Assembly (NCBI GenBank): GCA_016715115.1
Contig: JADKBM010000016.1
Span: 868,001-932,000, forward strand
Source: Acidobacteriota bacterium
GTDB lineage: Bacteria > Acidobacteriota > Blastocatellia > Pyrinomonadales > Pyrinomonadaceae
Reading direction: 5' to 3'
Length of the DNA stretch: 64,000 nt
The first letter of the stretch is position 1. Every line of letters starts with the position of its first letter. Made by a program: the position numbers and the translations under genes. Below, piece after piece: positions 50,527 to 59,443 of this stretch. The notes beneath the pieces are model-generated. The model made no database searches. It was not told the origin of the DNA and was given only the letters and a program-made list of their open reading frames with translations.

Positions 50527-51552
50527 ATGCGAATCTGGATCGATCTCGGGAACTCGCCGCACGTGCCATTCTTTCGGGCGCTGGCGCCGGAGTTTGAGCG
50601 GCGCGGCCACGAGGTTCTGTGGACGGCGCGCGATTACGCGCAAACGGTCGAACTCGCGCGCGCTGCCGGTCTTCCAATCACTGTATTCGGAGCCCACGGC
50701 GGCAAGAGTGTCGTTCAAAAGGGACTGAAATACGCTTCTCGGATCGTGCAACTCACGCGTTGGGCGCGCGGACGCGGCATCGATCTCATACTTTCGCACA
50801 ATTCCCACGAACCGCTGGCGGTCGCGCGTCTGCTCGGGATCGAATCCGTGAACCTGATGGATTACGAACATCATCCGGCGAACCGGCTTTCCTTCCGGCT
50901 CGCGTCGCGATTGGTCGTTCCGGAGAGCTTCCCCGACAATATTCTCGAAAAACTCGGCGCCGTCGCGAAGACCAAAAAGTTCCAAGGCATCAAGGAAGAT
51001 GTCTATCTCGCCGATTTTCAGCCCGACCCGGGCTTTCAAGTCGAACTCGCAAAACTCGGGATCGCGCCTGAGAATATCCTCGTCGTCGTTCGCCCGCACG
51101 CGCCCGAGGCACTTTATCATCGCGGCGTCGCGAACGAGCTTCTCGACGCGCTGCTCGAACGGTTCGCCGCCGAACCGAACGCCAGGATTGTCGTTCTGCC
51201 ACGCAAGCATTACCAAGGCGAGGGAATCAGAAAGGCGCACCCGCAACCGAATATCATTTTTCCGGAGCGCGTGCTTGACGGCGCGAATCTGTTGGCGGCG
51301 GCCGATCTCGTGATCAGCGGCGGCGGCACGATGAACCGCGAAGCCGCGGCCCTCGGCGTGCCGACGGCAACCATCTTTGCGGGGCGCCCGGCGGCGGTCG
51401 ACGAATATCTTCTACGCGAAGGGCGACTTCTTCGAATTGAATCTTCCGCCGATCTGTCGAAAATGGAACTGCGTAAAAAAACCGGCCTCGACGTCCGCGA
51501 CGCATCGGGCGTGCGCGATCAGGTGGTAAACTTCATCCTGAACGAATCGTGA
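50527..51552 (+). CDS. DUF354 glycosyltransferase-like protein
   Basis: 341 residues, GT-B-like fold. Motifs: MRIWIDLGNSPHVPFFRALAPE at the N-terminus, HGGKSVVQKGLKYASRI, SHNSHEPLAVARLLG, VNLMDYEHHPANRL and the acceptor/donor loop ISGGGTMNREAAALGVPT. DUF354 members occur in surface polysaccharide gene clusters and are thought to be nucleotide-sugar transferases, though none here is proven. ATG 50527 matches the family N-terminus; the frame upstream consists of repeat DNA. It overlaps the next gene by 4 nt (GTGA). Confidence 0.85.
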   Translation: MRIWIDLGNSPHVPFFRALAPEFERRGHEVLWTARDYAQTVELARAAGLPITVFGAHGGKSVVQKGLKYASRIVQLTRWARGRGIDLILSHNSHEPLAVARLLGIESVNLMDYEHHPANRLSFRLASRLVVPESFPDNILEKLGAVAKTKKFQGIKEDVYLADFQPDPGFQVELAKLGIAPENILVVVRPHAPEALYHRGVANELLDALLERFAAEPNARIVVLPRKHYQGEGIRKAHPQPNIIFPERVLDGANLLAAADLVISGGGTMNREAAALGVPTATIFAGRPAAVDEYLLREGRLLRIESSADLSKMELRKKTGLDVRDASGVRDQVVNFILNES

Positions 51553-53021
51553 ACATCGAGCCGAAAGACAACAATCTGCAACGCTCCGAACGGCGCGTCC
51601 CCGAATGGCTGCTTCCGACCGTGAAGACCTTGATCTTTGCGGTCGACGCGACGCTCGCGGCCGTATGTTTTTTCGCTGCGTTCTATTTGCGCGAGGACAA
51701 GCCGATCTTCTCGCAGACCGCCTGGGCTTGGTCAAAGGAATTCGTGCCTTACGCCGGGATCTTCTTCTTTGTCGTTCCGATACGTGCCGCAATGATGCTC
51801 TATCAAGGTGTTTATCGCCTTCAAGGTGCGTTTTCCTATACCGCGGAGGCGTTCAGGGTCTTCAAAGCCGTCCTTGTCGGATCGTTGCTGATAATCGCCG
51901 TCGCCTTTCTGTTTCGCGGCGGTTTTGCGTTTCGCGATTTTTCGTATTCACGCGGCGTCTTTCTGGTCGATTTTGCTTTCGCGCTGGTGGTATTCACTGC
52001 TTTCCATCTCGCGATTCGTTATTTGCAGACGGTTTTTCGGCGGCGCGGAATCAATCTCATCCCGACGCTCATCGTCGGCGCAGGTTCCGATGCCGAACGA
52101 ACGCGGGCCGAACTCTTCGATTCGCCGGAACTCGGCTACGAGGTCGTCGGAACGATCAACGATCTCGAGCGTCTTCCGGACCTGATCCGCGAGTTCGCGA
52201 TCCAGGAAGTGATCATCACCGACGAACGGATTTCGAGCGACCGCCTCTTCGAAGCGATGATGCAGATCGACCGCTCGCAGCGCGTGGAATTTCGCTTCGC
52301 GCCCAGTTTGTTTAATCTGATGCCGCAGAAGACCGAGGTCGAACAGATCGGCGTCCTGCCCGTCGTGACGCTTTTTCAGGAACCGTTGACGGATGCGCAA
52401 CGGTTCGTAAAACGAGCGTCCGACATCGTTGTTTCAACCGTCGCGCTGATCATCACCGCGCCGATCTTCGCGGTCGTCTCGCTGGCCGTGAAACTCGATT
52501 CACGCGGCCCGGTCTTCTTTCGCCAGGAGCGCGTCGGAATGGACGGCCGGGTTTTTCTTTGCCACAAGTTTCGGACGATGCTTGCGGACGCCGATGATTC
52601 GATGCACCGCGAAGCCTACCTGAAGAACATCGAAGGGGCCGCGGGCGCGAATGCCGGCAATGACGACGAGCCTGTCTTCGGCAAAGTGAAGGACGACCCG
52701 CGGATCACTCGAATCGGTCGTTTCCTGCGGCGCACGAGCCTTGACGAACTGCCCCAGTTCTTTGACGTTCTGAAAGGCGATATGAGCGTCGTCGGAGCGC
52801 GGCCGCCGATACCGTACGAGGTCGAGAATTATGAGGCGCGGCATCGCCGGCGACTGGATATGAAGCCCGGGATCACCGGACTGTGGCAGGTTTCGGGGCG
52901 CAACCGCCTGTCGTTCGAGGAGATGGTCCGGATCGACCTTTTTTACATCGAGAACTGGTCGATCTGGCTCGATCTGAAGATAATCTTGCTGACGCTCCCG
53001 GCCGTTCTGCGCGGAAACTGA
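51549..53021 (+). CDS. Polyprenyl-phosphate sugar phosphotransferase (WbaP/EpsE-type)
   Basis: 490 residues. Five hydrophobic segments (four N-terminal, one near 282-305) surround a CoA-binding-like Rossmann domain (about 160-260, LIVGAGSDAERTRAEL). The catalytic bacterial sugar transferase domain follows: FVKRASDIVVSTVALIITAP, VFFRQERVGMDGRVFLCHKFRTM, DPRITRIGRFLRRTSLDELPQF, KGDMSVVGARPP and KPGITGLWQVSGRN. It loads a sugar-1-phosphate onto undecaprenyl phosphate to start a polysaccharide repeat unit. It uses GTG 51549, overlapping the DUF354 stop (GTGA), so the two are translationally coupled. A GATTTGC array starts immediately after its stop. Confidence 0.93.
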   Translation: MNIEPKDNNLQRSERRVPEWLLPTVKTLIFAVDATLAAVCFFAAFYLREDKPIFSQTAWAWSKEFVPYAGIFFFVVPIRAAMMLYQGVYRLQGAFSYTAEAFRVFKAVLVGSLLIIAVAFLFRGGFAFRDFSYSRGVFLVDFAFALVVFTAFHLAIRYLQTVFRRRGINLIPTLIVGAGSDAERTRAELFDSPELGYEVVGTINDLERLPDLIREFAIQEVIITDERISSDRLFEAMMQIDRSQRVEFRFAPSLFNLMPQKTEVEQIGVLPVVTLFQEPLTDAQRFVKRASDIVVSTVALIITAPIFAVVSLAVKLDSRGPVFFRQERVGMDGRVFLCHKFRTMLADADDSMHREAYLKNIEGAAGANAGNDDEPVFGKVKDDPRITRIGRFLRRTSLDELPQFFDVLKGDMSVVGARPPIPYEVENYEARHRRRLDMKPGITGLWQVSGRNRLSFEEMVRIDLFYIENWSIWLDLKIILLTLPAVLRGN

Positions 53022-53326
53022 CGGGATTTGGGATTTGCGATTTGCGATTTGCGAATTGCGATTTGCGATTTGCGATTTGCGATTTGCGATTTGCGATTTG
53101 CGATTTGCGATTTGCGAATCGGGATTTTGGAATCTGGATTTTGGAACCTGGAATCTGGATTTTGGAATCTTGAATCTGGAACCTGGAATCTGGAACCTGG
53201 AATCTGGAACCTGAAATCTGGAATCTGGAATATCTGGAATCTGGAATATCTGGAATATCTGGAATCTGGAATCTTTAATATCTTGAATATCTTGAATGGC
53301 TTGAATCTGGAACCTGGAATCTTGAA
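53022..53326. repeat. GATTTGC heptads followed by GGAATCT words
   Basis: GATTTGC heptads cover 53025-53118, and GGAATCT/GGAACCT/GGAATATCT words cover 53119-53320. They fill the gap between the sugar transferase stop and the GTG start of prmC and leave no room for a normal ribosome-binding region. Confidence 0.92.
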
Positions 53327-54178
53327 GTGGCCAATGTCTCGCAAATACTGATCGACGCAACGGCCGCGCTTGAGTTGGCGGGGATCGCCGAACCGCGGCG
53401 AGAGGCGTCTTCGTTGCTGGTGTTTGCGCTCGGGCGCGACCGGACGTTCCTGATCGCGCACCCCGAGTATGCGCCGACGGACTCCGAACGGCGGGCGTTC
53501 GACAACTTTCTGGCGCGGCGGTCCGCGCGCGAACCGTTGCAATACATAACCGGCCGACAGGAATTTTACGGACTGGATTTCGCCGTCTCGCCCGACGTTT
53601 TGATCCCGCGACCCGAAACCGAGGCGATCGTCGAACACGCCATCGAATTTCTACGTGAATTTGAGAATCCGCGCTTTTGTGAGGTCGGAGTCGGTTCGGG
53701 CTGTATTTCGGTCGCGATCCTGGCGAACTTGCCGGACGCATTCGGTCTGGGTCTCGATGTTTCGGGAACGGCGCTCGAAGCGGCGCGTTTGAACGCGCAC
53801 CGGCACGATGTCGGATCACGATTCGAGACGCGGCTTTCGGACGTATTCTGTGCGCTCGAAGCGAACGAATCGTTCGACGCGATCGTTTCGAATCCGCCGT
53901 ATGTTCCGGCCGGCGATATGCAAGGGCTACAGCCGGAAGTTCGCGATTTCGAGCCTTTGATCGCCCTTTCGGACGGTGCCGACGGGCTCTCGATCGTTAA
54001 ACGGATCATCGATGGAGCGCCGCGTTTTCTGCGTTCGGGCGGACTTCTCCTGATCGAGATCGGCGTCGGACAATCCGCCGAAACGGCGTCGTTCGTCGAT
54101 TGCTCGATCTGGTCATCGGCGGAGTTTCTGAGCGACCTTCAGGGAATTCCGCGCACCTTGAAGATCTTTCGAAAATGA
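53327..54178 (+). CDS. prmC: Release factor glutamine methyltransferase PrmC
   Basis: 283 residues. It methylates the Gln of the GGQ motif in release factors RF1/RF2 using SAM. The N-terminal helical domain has RREASSLLVFALGRDRTFLI. The methyltransferase core has PLQYITGRQEFYGLDF, VLIPRPETEAIVEHA, the SAM loop EVGVGSGCISVAI and the catalytic NPPYVP, followed by GLSIVKRIIDGA. GTG 53327 is the only sensible start, since the sequence before it is repeat DNA with stops in most phases; no Shine-Dalgarno is visible. Length is typical. No prfA is adjacent. Confidence 0.93.
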   Translation: MANVSQILIDATAALELAGIAEPRREASSLLVFALGRDRTFLIAHPEYAPTDSERRAFDNFLARRSAREPLQYITGRQEFYGLDFAVSPDVLIPRPETEAIVEHAIEFLREFENPRFCEVGVGSGCISVAILANLPDAFGLGLDVSGTALEAARLNAHRHDVGSRFETRLSDVFCALEANESFDAIVSNPPYVPAGDMQGLQPEVRDFEPLIALSDGADGLSIVKRIIDGAPRFLRSGGLLLIEIGVGQSAETASFVDCSIWSSAEFLSDLQGIPRTLKIFRK

Positions 54179-54379
54179 AGTTGCCCCGCGATTCCGACGA
54201 ATTGTTTTAGCTCCGATTAGATTTTGACACGAAACAGAACCGCGGCTATCCAAAATGCTTGAGCATCCCCAGGCAAATCAAGCCAGAATTGCTTTTAAGT
54301 TAAACAAATCGCAGATTTCTTAAGCTAGAGAGAATTAACTTAGCTGGCCTTAAGTCAAACACAAATCGCGCATTAGCGA

Positions 54380-54528
54380 GTTTTGCCCGCGAATACTCGC
54401 GAATCCGCGCAAATGGAGCGTTATGAAATTGGGCCACCAGACCGGCCAAAGTGTTGAAAGTCCATTTGTTCGTTAGTGTTCGGACGGAATCTCATTCGCG
54501 CGGATTCGCGCGAATTCGCGGGCAAACT
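54380..54528. repeat. Inverted repeat with CGCGAATCCGCGC words
   Basis: Within the 506-nt gap between prmC and the YtxH gene. GTTTTGCCCGCGAATACTCG at 54380 is mirrored by GCGCGAATTCGCGGGCAAAC ending near 54527, about 36-bp arms with few mismatches. The rest of the gap shows no gene; a weak promoter-like TATATT (54614-54619) lies before the YtxH gene. Confidence 0.6.
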
Positions 54529-54684
54529 TTCCATTGCGACACGAAATCCGGACTGGTCGAAGCCGTACCGGCCCCTCAAAATCTTTTAGCTTTTTACTTC
54601 ATTCTTTTTCTGCTATATTCAACATATCGAGAATTTAGCTTGTTTTGACTGTAAAGATCTCGTTTTGCAGTACGGAGGAATTTT

Positions 54685-55140
54685 ATGAGACACGAAGTTG
54701 AACGCGAAGAAACGGGCGCGACCACCAAACTGACCTATCTGTTGATCGGCGGCGGGATCGGGGCGATCCTTGCGCTGCTTTTCGCTCCCAAATCGGGAGA
54801 GGAACTGCGCGGAGACATTGCCGATGTTACGCGGAAAGGAATCGAAAAGGGCAAGGAAGCCGCGATCGTGGCCAAAGACCGCGCCGGCGAATACTACGAA
54901 GTGACCCGCGAACGCGCCGAGGGACTTTACCAGTCCGCCCAGGAAAAGGCCGGCGAGTTCAAGGAAAAAGCCGCCGAGTTGACGGAAAAAGCGAAAGAAG
55001 CCGCGGTCCGTTCGACCAACCCTTTCACGGCCGCGATCGAAGCCGGAAAGGAGGCTTACACCGAGGAAAAACGCAAGACGGAAGTCAAGGTGATCGCCGA
55101 AGGCCGTCCGACGTATCCCGTTGAAACGAAAGAAAACTAA
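54685..55140 (+). CDS. YtxH-domain membrane-associated protein
   Basis: 151 residues. After a short charged N-terminus, one transmembrane helix (about 17-34, LTYLLIGGGIGAILALLFAP) leads into the YtxH signature LFAPKSGEELRGDI. Then follows a long amphipathic Lys/Glu/Ala-rich helix (about 45-125) like those of envelope stress and gas-vesicle-type proteins. A GGAGG Shine-Dalgarno lies 5 nt before ATG 54685. The next gene is a second small helical membrane protein, and the pair is usual for YtxH-DUF948 systems of unknown function. A few AAATCCC-like words follow its stop. Confidence 0.85.
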   Translation: MRHEVEREETGATTKLTYLLIGGGIGAILALLFAPKSGEELRGDIADVTRKGIEKGKEAAIVAKDRAGEYYEVTRERAEGLYQSAQEKAGEFKEKAAELTEKAKEAAVRSTNPFTAAIEAGKEAYTEEKRKTEVKVIAEGRPTYPVETKEN

Positions 55141-55227
55141 TTTGATTTGGGAATTGTGATTTCGGATTTTTGAATTGACTGGTCCAAGTCGGAATCCGAA
55201 ATCACAAATCCGAGATCCGAAATTGCT

Positions 55228-55767
55228 ATGAATTTCGATAATCCACAATTCTGGATGATGATCGCGTCGATTGTGATCGCGATTTGCTTTATCGTGATGG
55301 CGATCGCGCTGATCGCCATCGCGATCACCGTCAAGCGCGTCGTTGCGACGGTCAAGAACGTCGAGGAACGCGTCGAGCCGTTGATCGCGAAGGTGAACGC
55401 GATCGGCGAACAAGGCAAGCTGATTTCGGTTCAGTTCAACGATATTTCCGAGAACCTGTCGGCCGCGACGAAGTATTTTGCCGAATCGGCCGGTCTGGTT
55501 CGCGAAGAAGTGGCCGAACTCAAGTTATTGGTCGGACAGACGGCGATCGTCGCCAGGGACAAAGTCGAACTGGTCAGCAACACCATCGACCGAACGCAAC
55601 TGCAGGTCATCACGACGACCGATTTCATTCAGAAGAAAGTCGTCGAACCCGCTCGCGAGATCGCGGCGATTATGGCCGGAGTCCGCAAGGGCCTCGAGGT
55701 TCTTTTCGCGCCCGCGCCAAAACAGATCGATCGCGTTTATATCGATGACGAGATGTTCATCGGCTGA
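55228..55767 (+). CDS. DUF948-like membrane protein
   Basis: 179 residues. One N-terminal transmembrane helix (about 9-33, MIASIVIAICFIVMAIALIAIA) is followed by a coiled coil with ATVKNVEERVEPLIAKVNAI and LSAATKYFAESAGLVREEV, resembling DUF948 proteins that accompany YtxH. It is probably bitopic in the inner membrane; function unknown. It is 87 nt after the YtxH gene on the same strand and followed by a terminator, so the two form one unit. Confidence 0.75.
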   Translation: MNFDNPQFWMMIASIVIAICFIVMAIALIAIAITVKRVVATVKNVEERVEPLIAKVNAIGEQGKLISVQFNDISENLSAATKYFAESAGLVREEVAELKLLVGQTAIVARDKVELVSNTIDRTQLQVITTTDFIQKKVVEPAREIAAIMAGVRKGLEVLFAPAPKQIDRVYIDDEMFIG

Positions 55768-55791
55768 TCCGGTTCATATTCGGGAAATCGA

Positions 55792-55820
55792 AACGGCGTC
55801 CGGTTCGGGCGCCGTTTTTT
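55792..55820 (+). terminator. Rho-independent terminator after the YtxH/DUF948 pair
   Basis: AACGGCG (55792-55798) pairs with CGCCGTT (55810-55816), followed by further T. The 640 nt beyond (55821-56461) carry no convincing gene; a single GGGAGCTTTGAAAA-like IS end, inverted, is at about 56404-56418. Confidence 0.8.
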
Positions 55821-56461
55821 CGATTAGTCCCTCCAAAGATAAGAGATCGGAACCACATACAGTTCCCTTCCAAAGGCGAGAAACTTGTCACCGCTGTGTC
55901 GACCTCAGTGTTGCTTGAGTTGAGGAAGTGAAAGGCACTTTGCGCGTGTTTGGCTCCAATCGAGATGTTTTCTGAGTTCCGCGACGACGAAGTTCTCAAC
56001 AAGACCTCCAGCTGAAGTCGAATCGCCGAGAAGTCTCTCAACATCGCCTCCGACAAGCTAACCGGCGAGACCGCTTGCAGCATTTGCCTGCAAATCTTTC
56101 AATAACATTAAGATAATCTTAAGGATGCTGAAAGAATTGCAGGCAATCCCCCGGTCGGCAATAGCGTCCGGATATTGCTGGTAGGGTTCCGTGTTCCCGG
56201 AATTCTCCGCGACTTCGCGCCTTTGCGGGGAAGCCCGCGTCTTTTCGCGGTTTCCGGCACGGTTATCAACCTCATCTATTCGGAAGACAGTGATTTCGGA
56301 GTAGTCGATAGCGGATATTTGATACTTTTCAGTCTGCGAATGAGCACGGCTTTCGAATCCGCTGTATCCCGTGAAAGAAAGACGATAATTTCCTTGAACC
56401 CGGCTTTTCAAAGCTCCCTGATCTCGTTTCAGAAACAAGTCGGATTTTTGAGTTGAAAACA

Positions 56462-56497
56462 AAAAGACGCCGGTGTTGATCGCCGGCGTCTTTTCAA
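56462..56497 (-). terminator. Strong terminator of the LTxxQ gene
   Basis: Perfect 12-bp stem AAAAGACGCCGG/CCGGCGTCTTTT with a 9-nt loop, reading into a T-run on the minus strand about 20 nt after the stop codon. Confidence 0.9.
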
Positions 56498-56515
56498 AAG
56501 TAACGACAGGAGAGC

Positions 56516-57088
56516 TTAGTCGTTATCCTTCTTCGGTTCGGGGGTTGTCGTTTTGATTTGCTCGCGCAATTGACGGCGTTCTTCGCGCTTGCGCTTCATT
56601 TCCTCTTTTCGGGCGTCGAGCTGCGCGCGTTGTTCCGGCGTCAGGATCGCGAGAACCTGTTCGTGCGTCTTCTTTCCGTTCTCCTTCATCTCAGCCTTGA
56701 AAGCTTCGAGTTTCTGCTGCTGTTCCGGAGTGATCGTCCCGTCGCGTTTGGCGGTCATAAGCGTTCGCATCTCTTCACGATTACCCGCGAACGCGTTGCG
56801 TCGGCTTTCCATGATCGTCTTGAACTGCGCCTTCTGATCTTCCGTCAAATTCAGAGCGCGGAGTCCCCGCATCATTCCGCCTCTCCTGCCGAATTTCCCG
56901 CGCCGCATACCGCGGCCGTCGCGCTTGCCCATTCCGTCGCGCTTGCCGCCACGGCGTTCAACGCGTTCCTGTTTCTGGGTCTCGGTCGGCGTTTCGGTCT
57001 TCACCTCTTGCGCCGAAACAAAGGTCGAAAATGCGATGATTGCGGTGCCGGCCGTCACGGCCGAAATGATCTTGTTTTTGATTGACAT
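56516..57088 (-). CDS. Spy/CpxP-type LTxxQ periplasmic protein
   Basis: 190 residues. A signal peptide (KNKIISAVTAGTAIIAFSTFVSA) leads to a Gly/Arg/Lys-rich low-complexity stretch (about 60-90) and then helical repeats with two LTxxQ motifs, LNLTEDQKAQF and ILTPEQRAQL. Spy/CpxP proteins are periplasmic chaperones or envelope-stress sensors; this one lacks obvious metal-binding features and is more basic. A GAGGT Shine-Dalgarno precedes ATG 57088; the open frame up to 57136 is not needed. It is divergent from dxs. Confidence 0.8.
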   Translation of the reverse strand: MSIKNKIISAVTAGTAIIAFSTFVSAQEVKTETPTETQKQERVERRGGKRDGMGKRDGRGMRRGKFGRRGGMMRGLRALNLTEDQKAQFKTIMESRRNAFAGNREEMRTLMTAKRDGTITPEQQQKLEAFKAEMKENGKKTHEQVLAILTPEQRAQLDARKEEMKRKREERRQLREQIKTTTPEPKKDND

Positions 57089-57317
57089 AAAAATTACCTC
57101 GTCTTTTTGATTTTCTGCGGCGAATTCGCCATTCACTTGGTAAGACGTCGGTTCAAGGCATTTAGTCGAAGGTTTTTTTGAATACGGTCGTAAAGATTTG
57201 TAAAGGCCGCCTTGCTGATTTCAAAAACTTTCGGGAAATTGAATGTTTGACCTGTTTAACTTTTGCTTTTTACCACTGTAAAATGCGAAATTTGAGTCTG
57301 AGGCCAAAACGAACGTA

Positions 57318-59249
57318 ATGAGATTCCTATCCGAAATCAACTCGCCCGCGGATCTGCGCCAGCTAAAGGTCGAAGATCTGCAAGAAGTCGCCGACGAAGT
57401 ACGTCAATTCATCATCGATACCTGCTCGCGCGTCGGCGGTCACACGGGCGCGAGCCTCGGTGCCGTTGAACTTGCGGTCGCGATGCATTACGTCTTCGAT
57501 ACGCCCAATGACCGGCTCGTCTGGGACGTCGGCCACCAAGCCTACGCCCACAAGATCCTGACCGGCCGCCGCGACCAACTCCACACGATCAAGCAATACG
57601 ACGGACTTTCGGGATTTCTGCGGCGGGATGAATCGGTTTACGACACCTTCGGAGCCGGACACGCATCGACGTCGCTCTCGGCCGCGCTCGGAATGGCTGT
57701 CGCCCGCGACAAAAAGAACGAAGATTTCCACGTCTGCGCACTGATCGGCGACTCGTCCCTCGCCGGCGGAATGGCGATGGAAGCGATCAATCAGGCCGGG
57801 CATTTGAAATCAAGGCTGATCGTCCTGCTCAACGACAACGAAATGTCGATCGCGCCGGCGGTCGGGGCGCTGTCGCGCTACCTGAACCGGATCAAAGGCG
57901 CGCAGAGCTACCAGCATCTCAAGGAAGAGATAGGCGACGCCCTTGAAAGCGTTCCCGGATTCGGCCAAAGCCTTCGCCGCGCGGCAAAGAGTTTCAAGGA
58001 CGCGATCGCAGCGGCGGTTCTGCCCGGCGCGCTCGTCAACGAACTCGGTTTCAAATACATCGGGTATGTTGACGGCCACAACGTGCCGCAACTCGTCCGG
58101 GCGCTCGAAGAGGCAAAAAGGGTCGATGACGGCCCGGTCATCGTTCACGCGCTGACGACGAAGGGCAAGGGATTTCCGAATCCGGAAAAGAACTACTACG
58201 CCTATCACGCGACCGGCCCGTTTGATCCGAAGACCGGAATTCCCTACAAGTCCACAAAGATCGTACCGCCGACCTATACCGAAGTTTTCGGCAGAACGAT
58301 GTGCGAACTGATGGAGAGCGACAGCGCTGTCGTTGCTCTGACGGCCGCGATGCCCGACGGAACCGGCATCGACACGGTCCTTGAGAAGTTCCCCGAACGC
58401 GCATTTGACGTCGGCATTGCCGAACAACACGCCGTCACGTTCTGCGCCGGGATGGCGTGTGAAGGACTCAAACCCGTTGCTGCGATCTATTCGACCTTTC
58501 TGCAGCGCGCGTTCGATCAAGTGATCCACGACGTGTGTCTTCAGGATCTCAACGTCACGCTCGCGATGGATCGCGCCGGGATCGTCGGAGCGGACGGTCC
58601 GACGCATCACGGATTGCTCGATATCGCCTATCTTCGCGGCTATCCGAACATCGTGCTCTGCGCGCCGAAGGACGAAGCCGAACTTAGAGATATGATGCTG
58701 ACGTCGATCGAGCATCCGGGCGCGGCGGCGATCCGCTATCCGCGCGGAAGCGGATCCGGCGTCGATATCTCAGCGCCGCCGAAAAAGCTCGAGATCGGAC
58801 GTGCTGAGGTTTTGAGGGAAGGCAACGGTGAAACGGCGATCATCGCTTACGGTTCAATGGTATATCCGGCAGTCCGGGCGGCCGAAAATCTCGAAAAGGA
58901 CGGAATCGATGCGACCGTCGTCAACGCCCGTTGGGTAAAACCGCTCGATGCTGAACTTATCTGCGAACTTGCGCGCACGAACCGTATCCTGGTGACCGTC
59001 GAAGAAGCGTATCTCGCCGGCGGATTCGGTTCAGCGATCATCGAGCTTTTGGAAGAACGCGGTCTGCTTGATAAAGTTAAGGTCGTCCGAATGGGCGTTC
59101 CGGACCGGATCATCACGCACGGCGACCCGAAACTGTTGCTCGCGAAATACGGACTCGACGTCGACGGCATTTACAACCGAACGCGCGAACTGGTCGAAGC
59201 GCTTGAAAACCGCCAACCAACGCGGAACAAATTGAAGATCGTTAAATGA
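57318..59249 (+). CDS. dxs: 1-deoxy-D-xylulose-5-phosphate synthase
   Basis: 643 residues, full-length Dxs, the first enzyme of the MEP isoprenoid pathway (pyruvate plus glyceraldehyde-3-phosphate, ThDP-dependent). N-terminal domain: GGHTGASLGAVELAVAMHYV, VWDVGHQAYAHKILTGRRD, FGAGHASTSLSAALGMAVAR. Transketolase-type middle: IAEQHAVTFCAGMA and FLQRAFDQVIHDVC; the C-terminal domain begins near 510. The ThDP/Mg motif usually reading GDGA reads GDSSLAGGMAMEAINQAG here: the Asp is kept but Gly to Ser is unusual. Another MEP gene is not in the window. Its stop is followed at once by GAGAACT-type repeats. Confidence 0.95.
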   Translation: MRFLSEINSPADLRQLKVEDLQEVADEVRQFIIDTCSRVGGHTGASLGAVELAVAMHYVFDTPNDRLVWDVGHQAYAHKILTGRRDQLHTIKQYDGLSGFLRRDESVYDTFGAGHASTSLSAALGMAVARDKKNEDFHVCALIGDSSLAGGMAMEAINQAGHLKSRLIVLLNDNEMSIAPAVGALSRYLNRIKGAQSYQHLKEEIGDALESVPGFGQSLRRAAKSFKDAIAAAVLPGALVNELGFKYIGYVDGHNVPQLVRALEEAKRVDDGPVIVHALTTKGKGFPNPEKNYYAYHATGPFDPKTGIPYKSTKIVPPTYTEVFGRTMCELMESDSAVVALTAAMPDGTGIDTVLEKFPERAFDVGIAEQHAVTFCAGMACEGLKPVAAIYSTFLQRAFDQVIHDVCLQDLNVTLAMDRAGIVGADGPTHHGLLDIAYLRGYPNIVLCAPKDEAELRDMMLTSIEHPGAAAIRYPRGSGSGVDISAPPKKLEIGRAEVLREGNGETAIIAYGSMVYPAVRAAENLEKDGIDATVVNARWVKPLDAELICELARTNRILVTVEEAYLAGGFGSAIIELLEERGLLDKVKVVRMGVPDRIITHGDPKLLLAKYGLDVDGIYNRTRELVEALENRQPTRNKLKIVK

Positions 59250-59252
59250 AGC

Positions 59253-59438
59253 GAGAAGTGAGAACGGAGAACGGAGAGGTGGGAACTGAGAACTGAGAAG
59301 TGAGAACCGAGGCGCGGGATGAAAGAAGTGAGTTATCGCTTCTCAGATCTCAGTTCTGAGTTCTCCGTTCTCAGTTTCCAGTTCTCACTTCTCAGTTCCC
59401 AGTTATCAGTTATCAGTTATCAGTTATCAATTTCTAAT
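59253..59438. repeat. GAGAACT array with inverted half and AGTTATC words
   Basis: GAGAACG/GAGAACT words cover 59253-59306, and the inverse words TTCTCAG/GTTCTCA cover 59339-59400. Five AGTTATC heptads follow at 59400-59430, just before the DsbA-like lipoprotein start. Confidence 0.9.
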
Positions 59439-59443
59439 TATTT

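Noticed and set aside
55821..56460. Short open frames in the gap before the LTxxQ gene
   Set aside because: They show no family resemblance or start signals, and conflict with one another.
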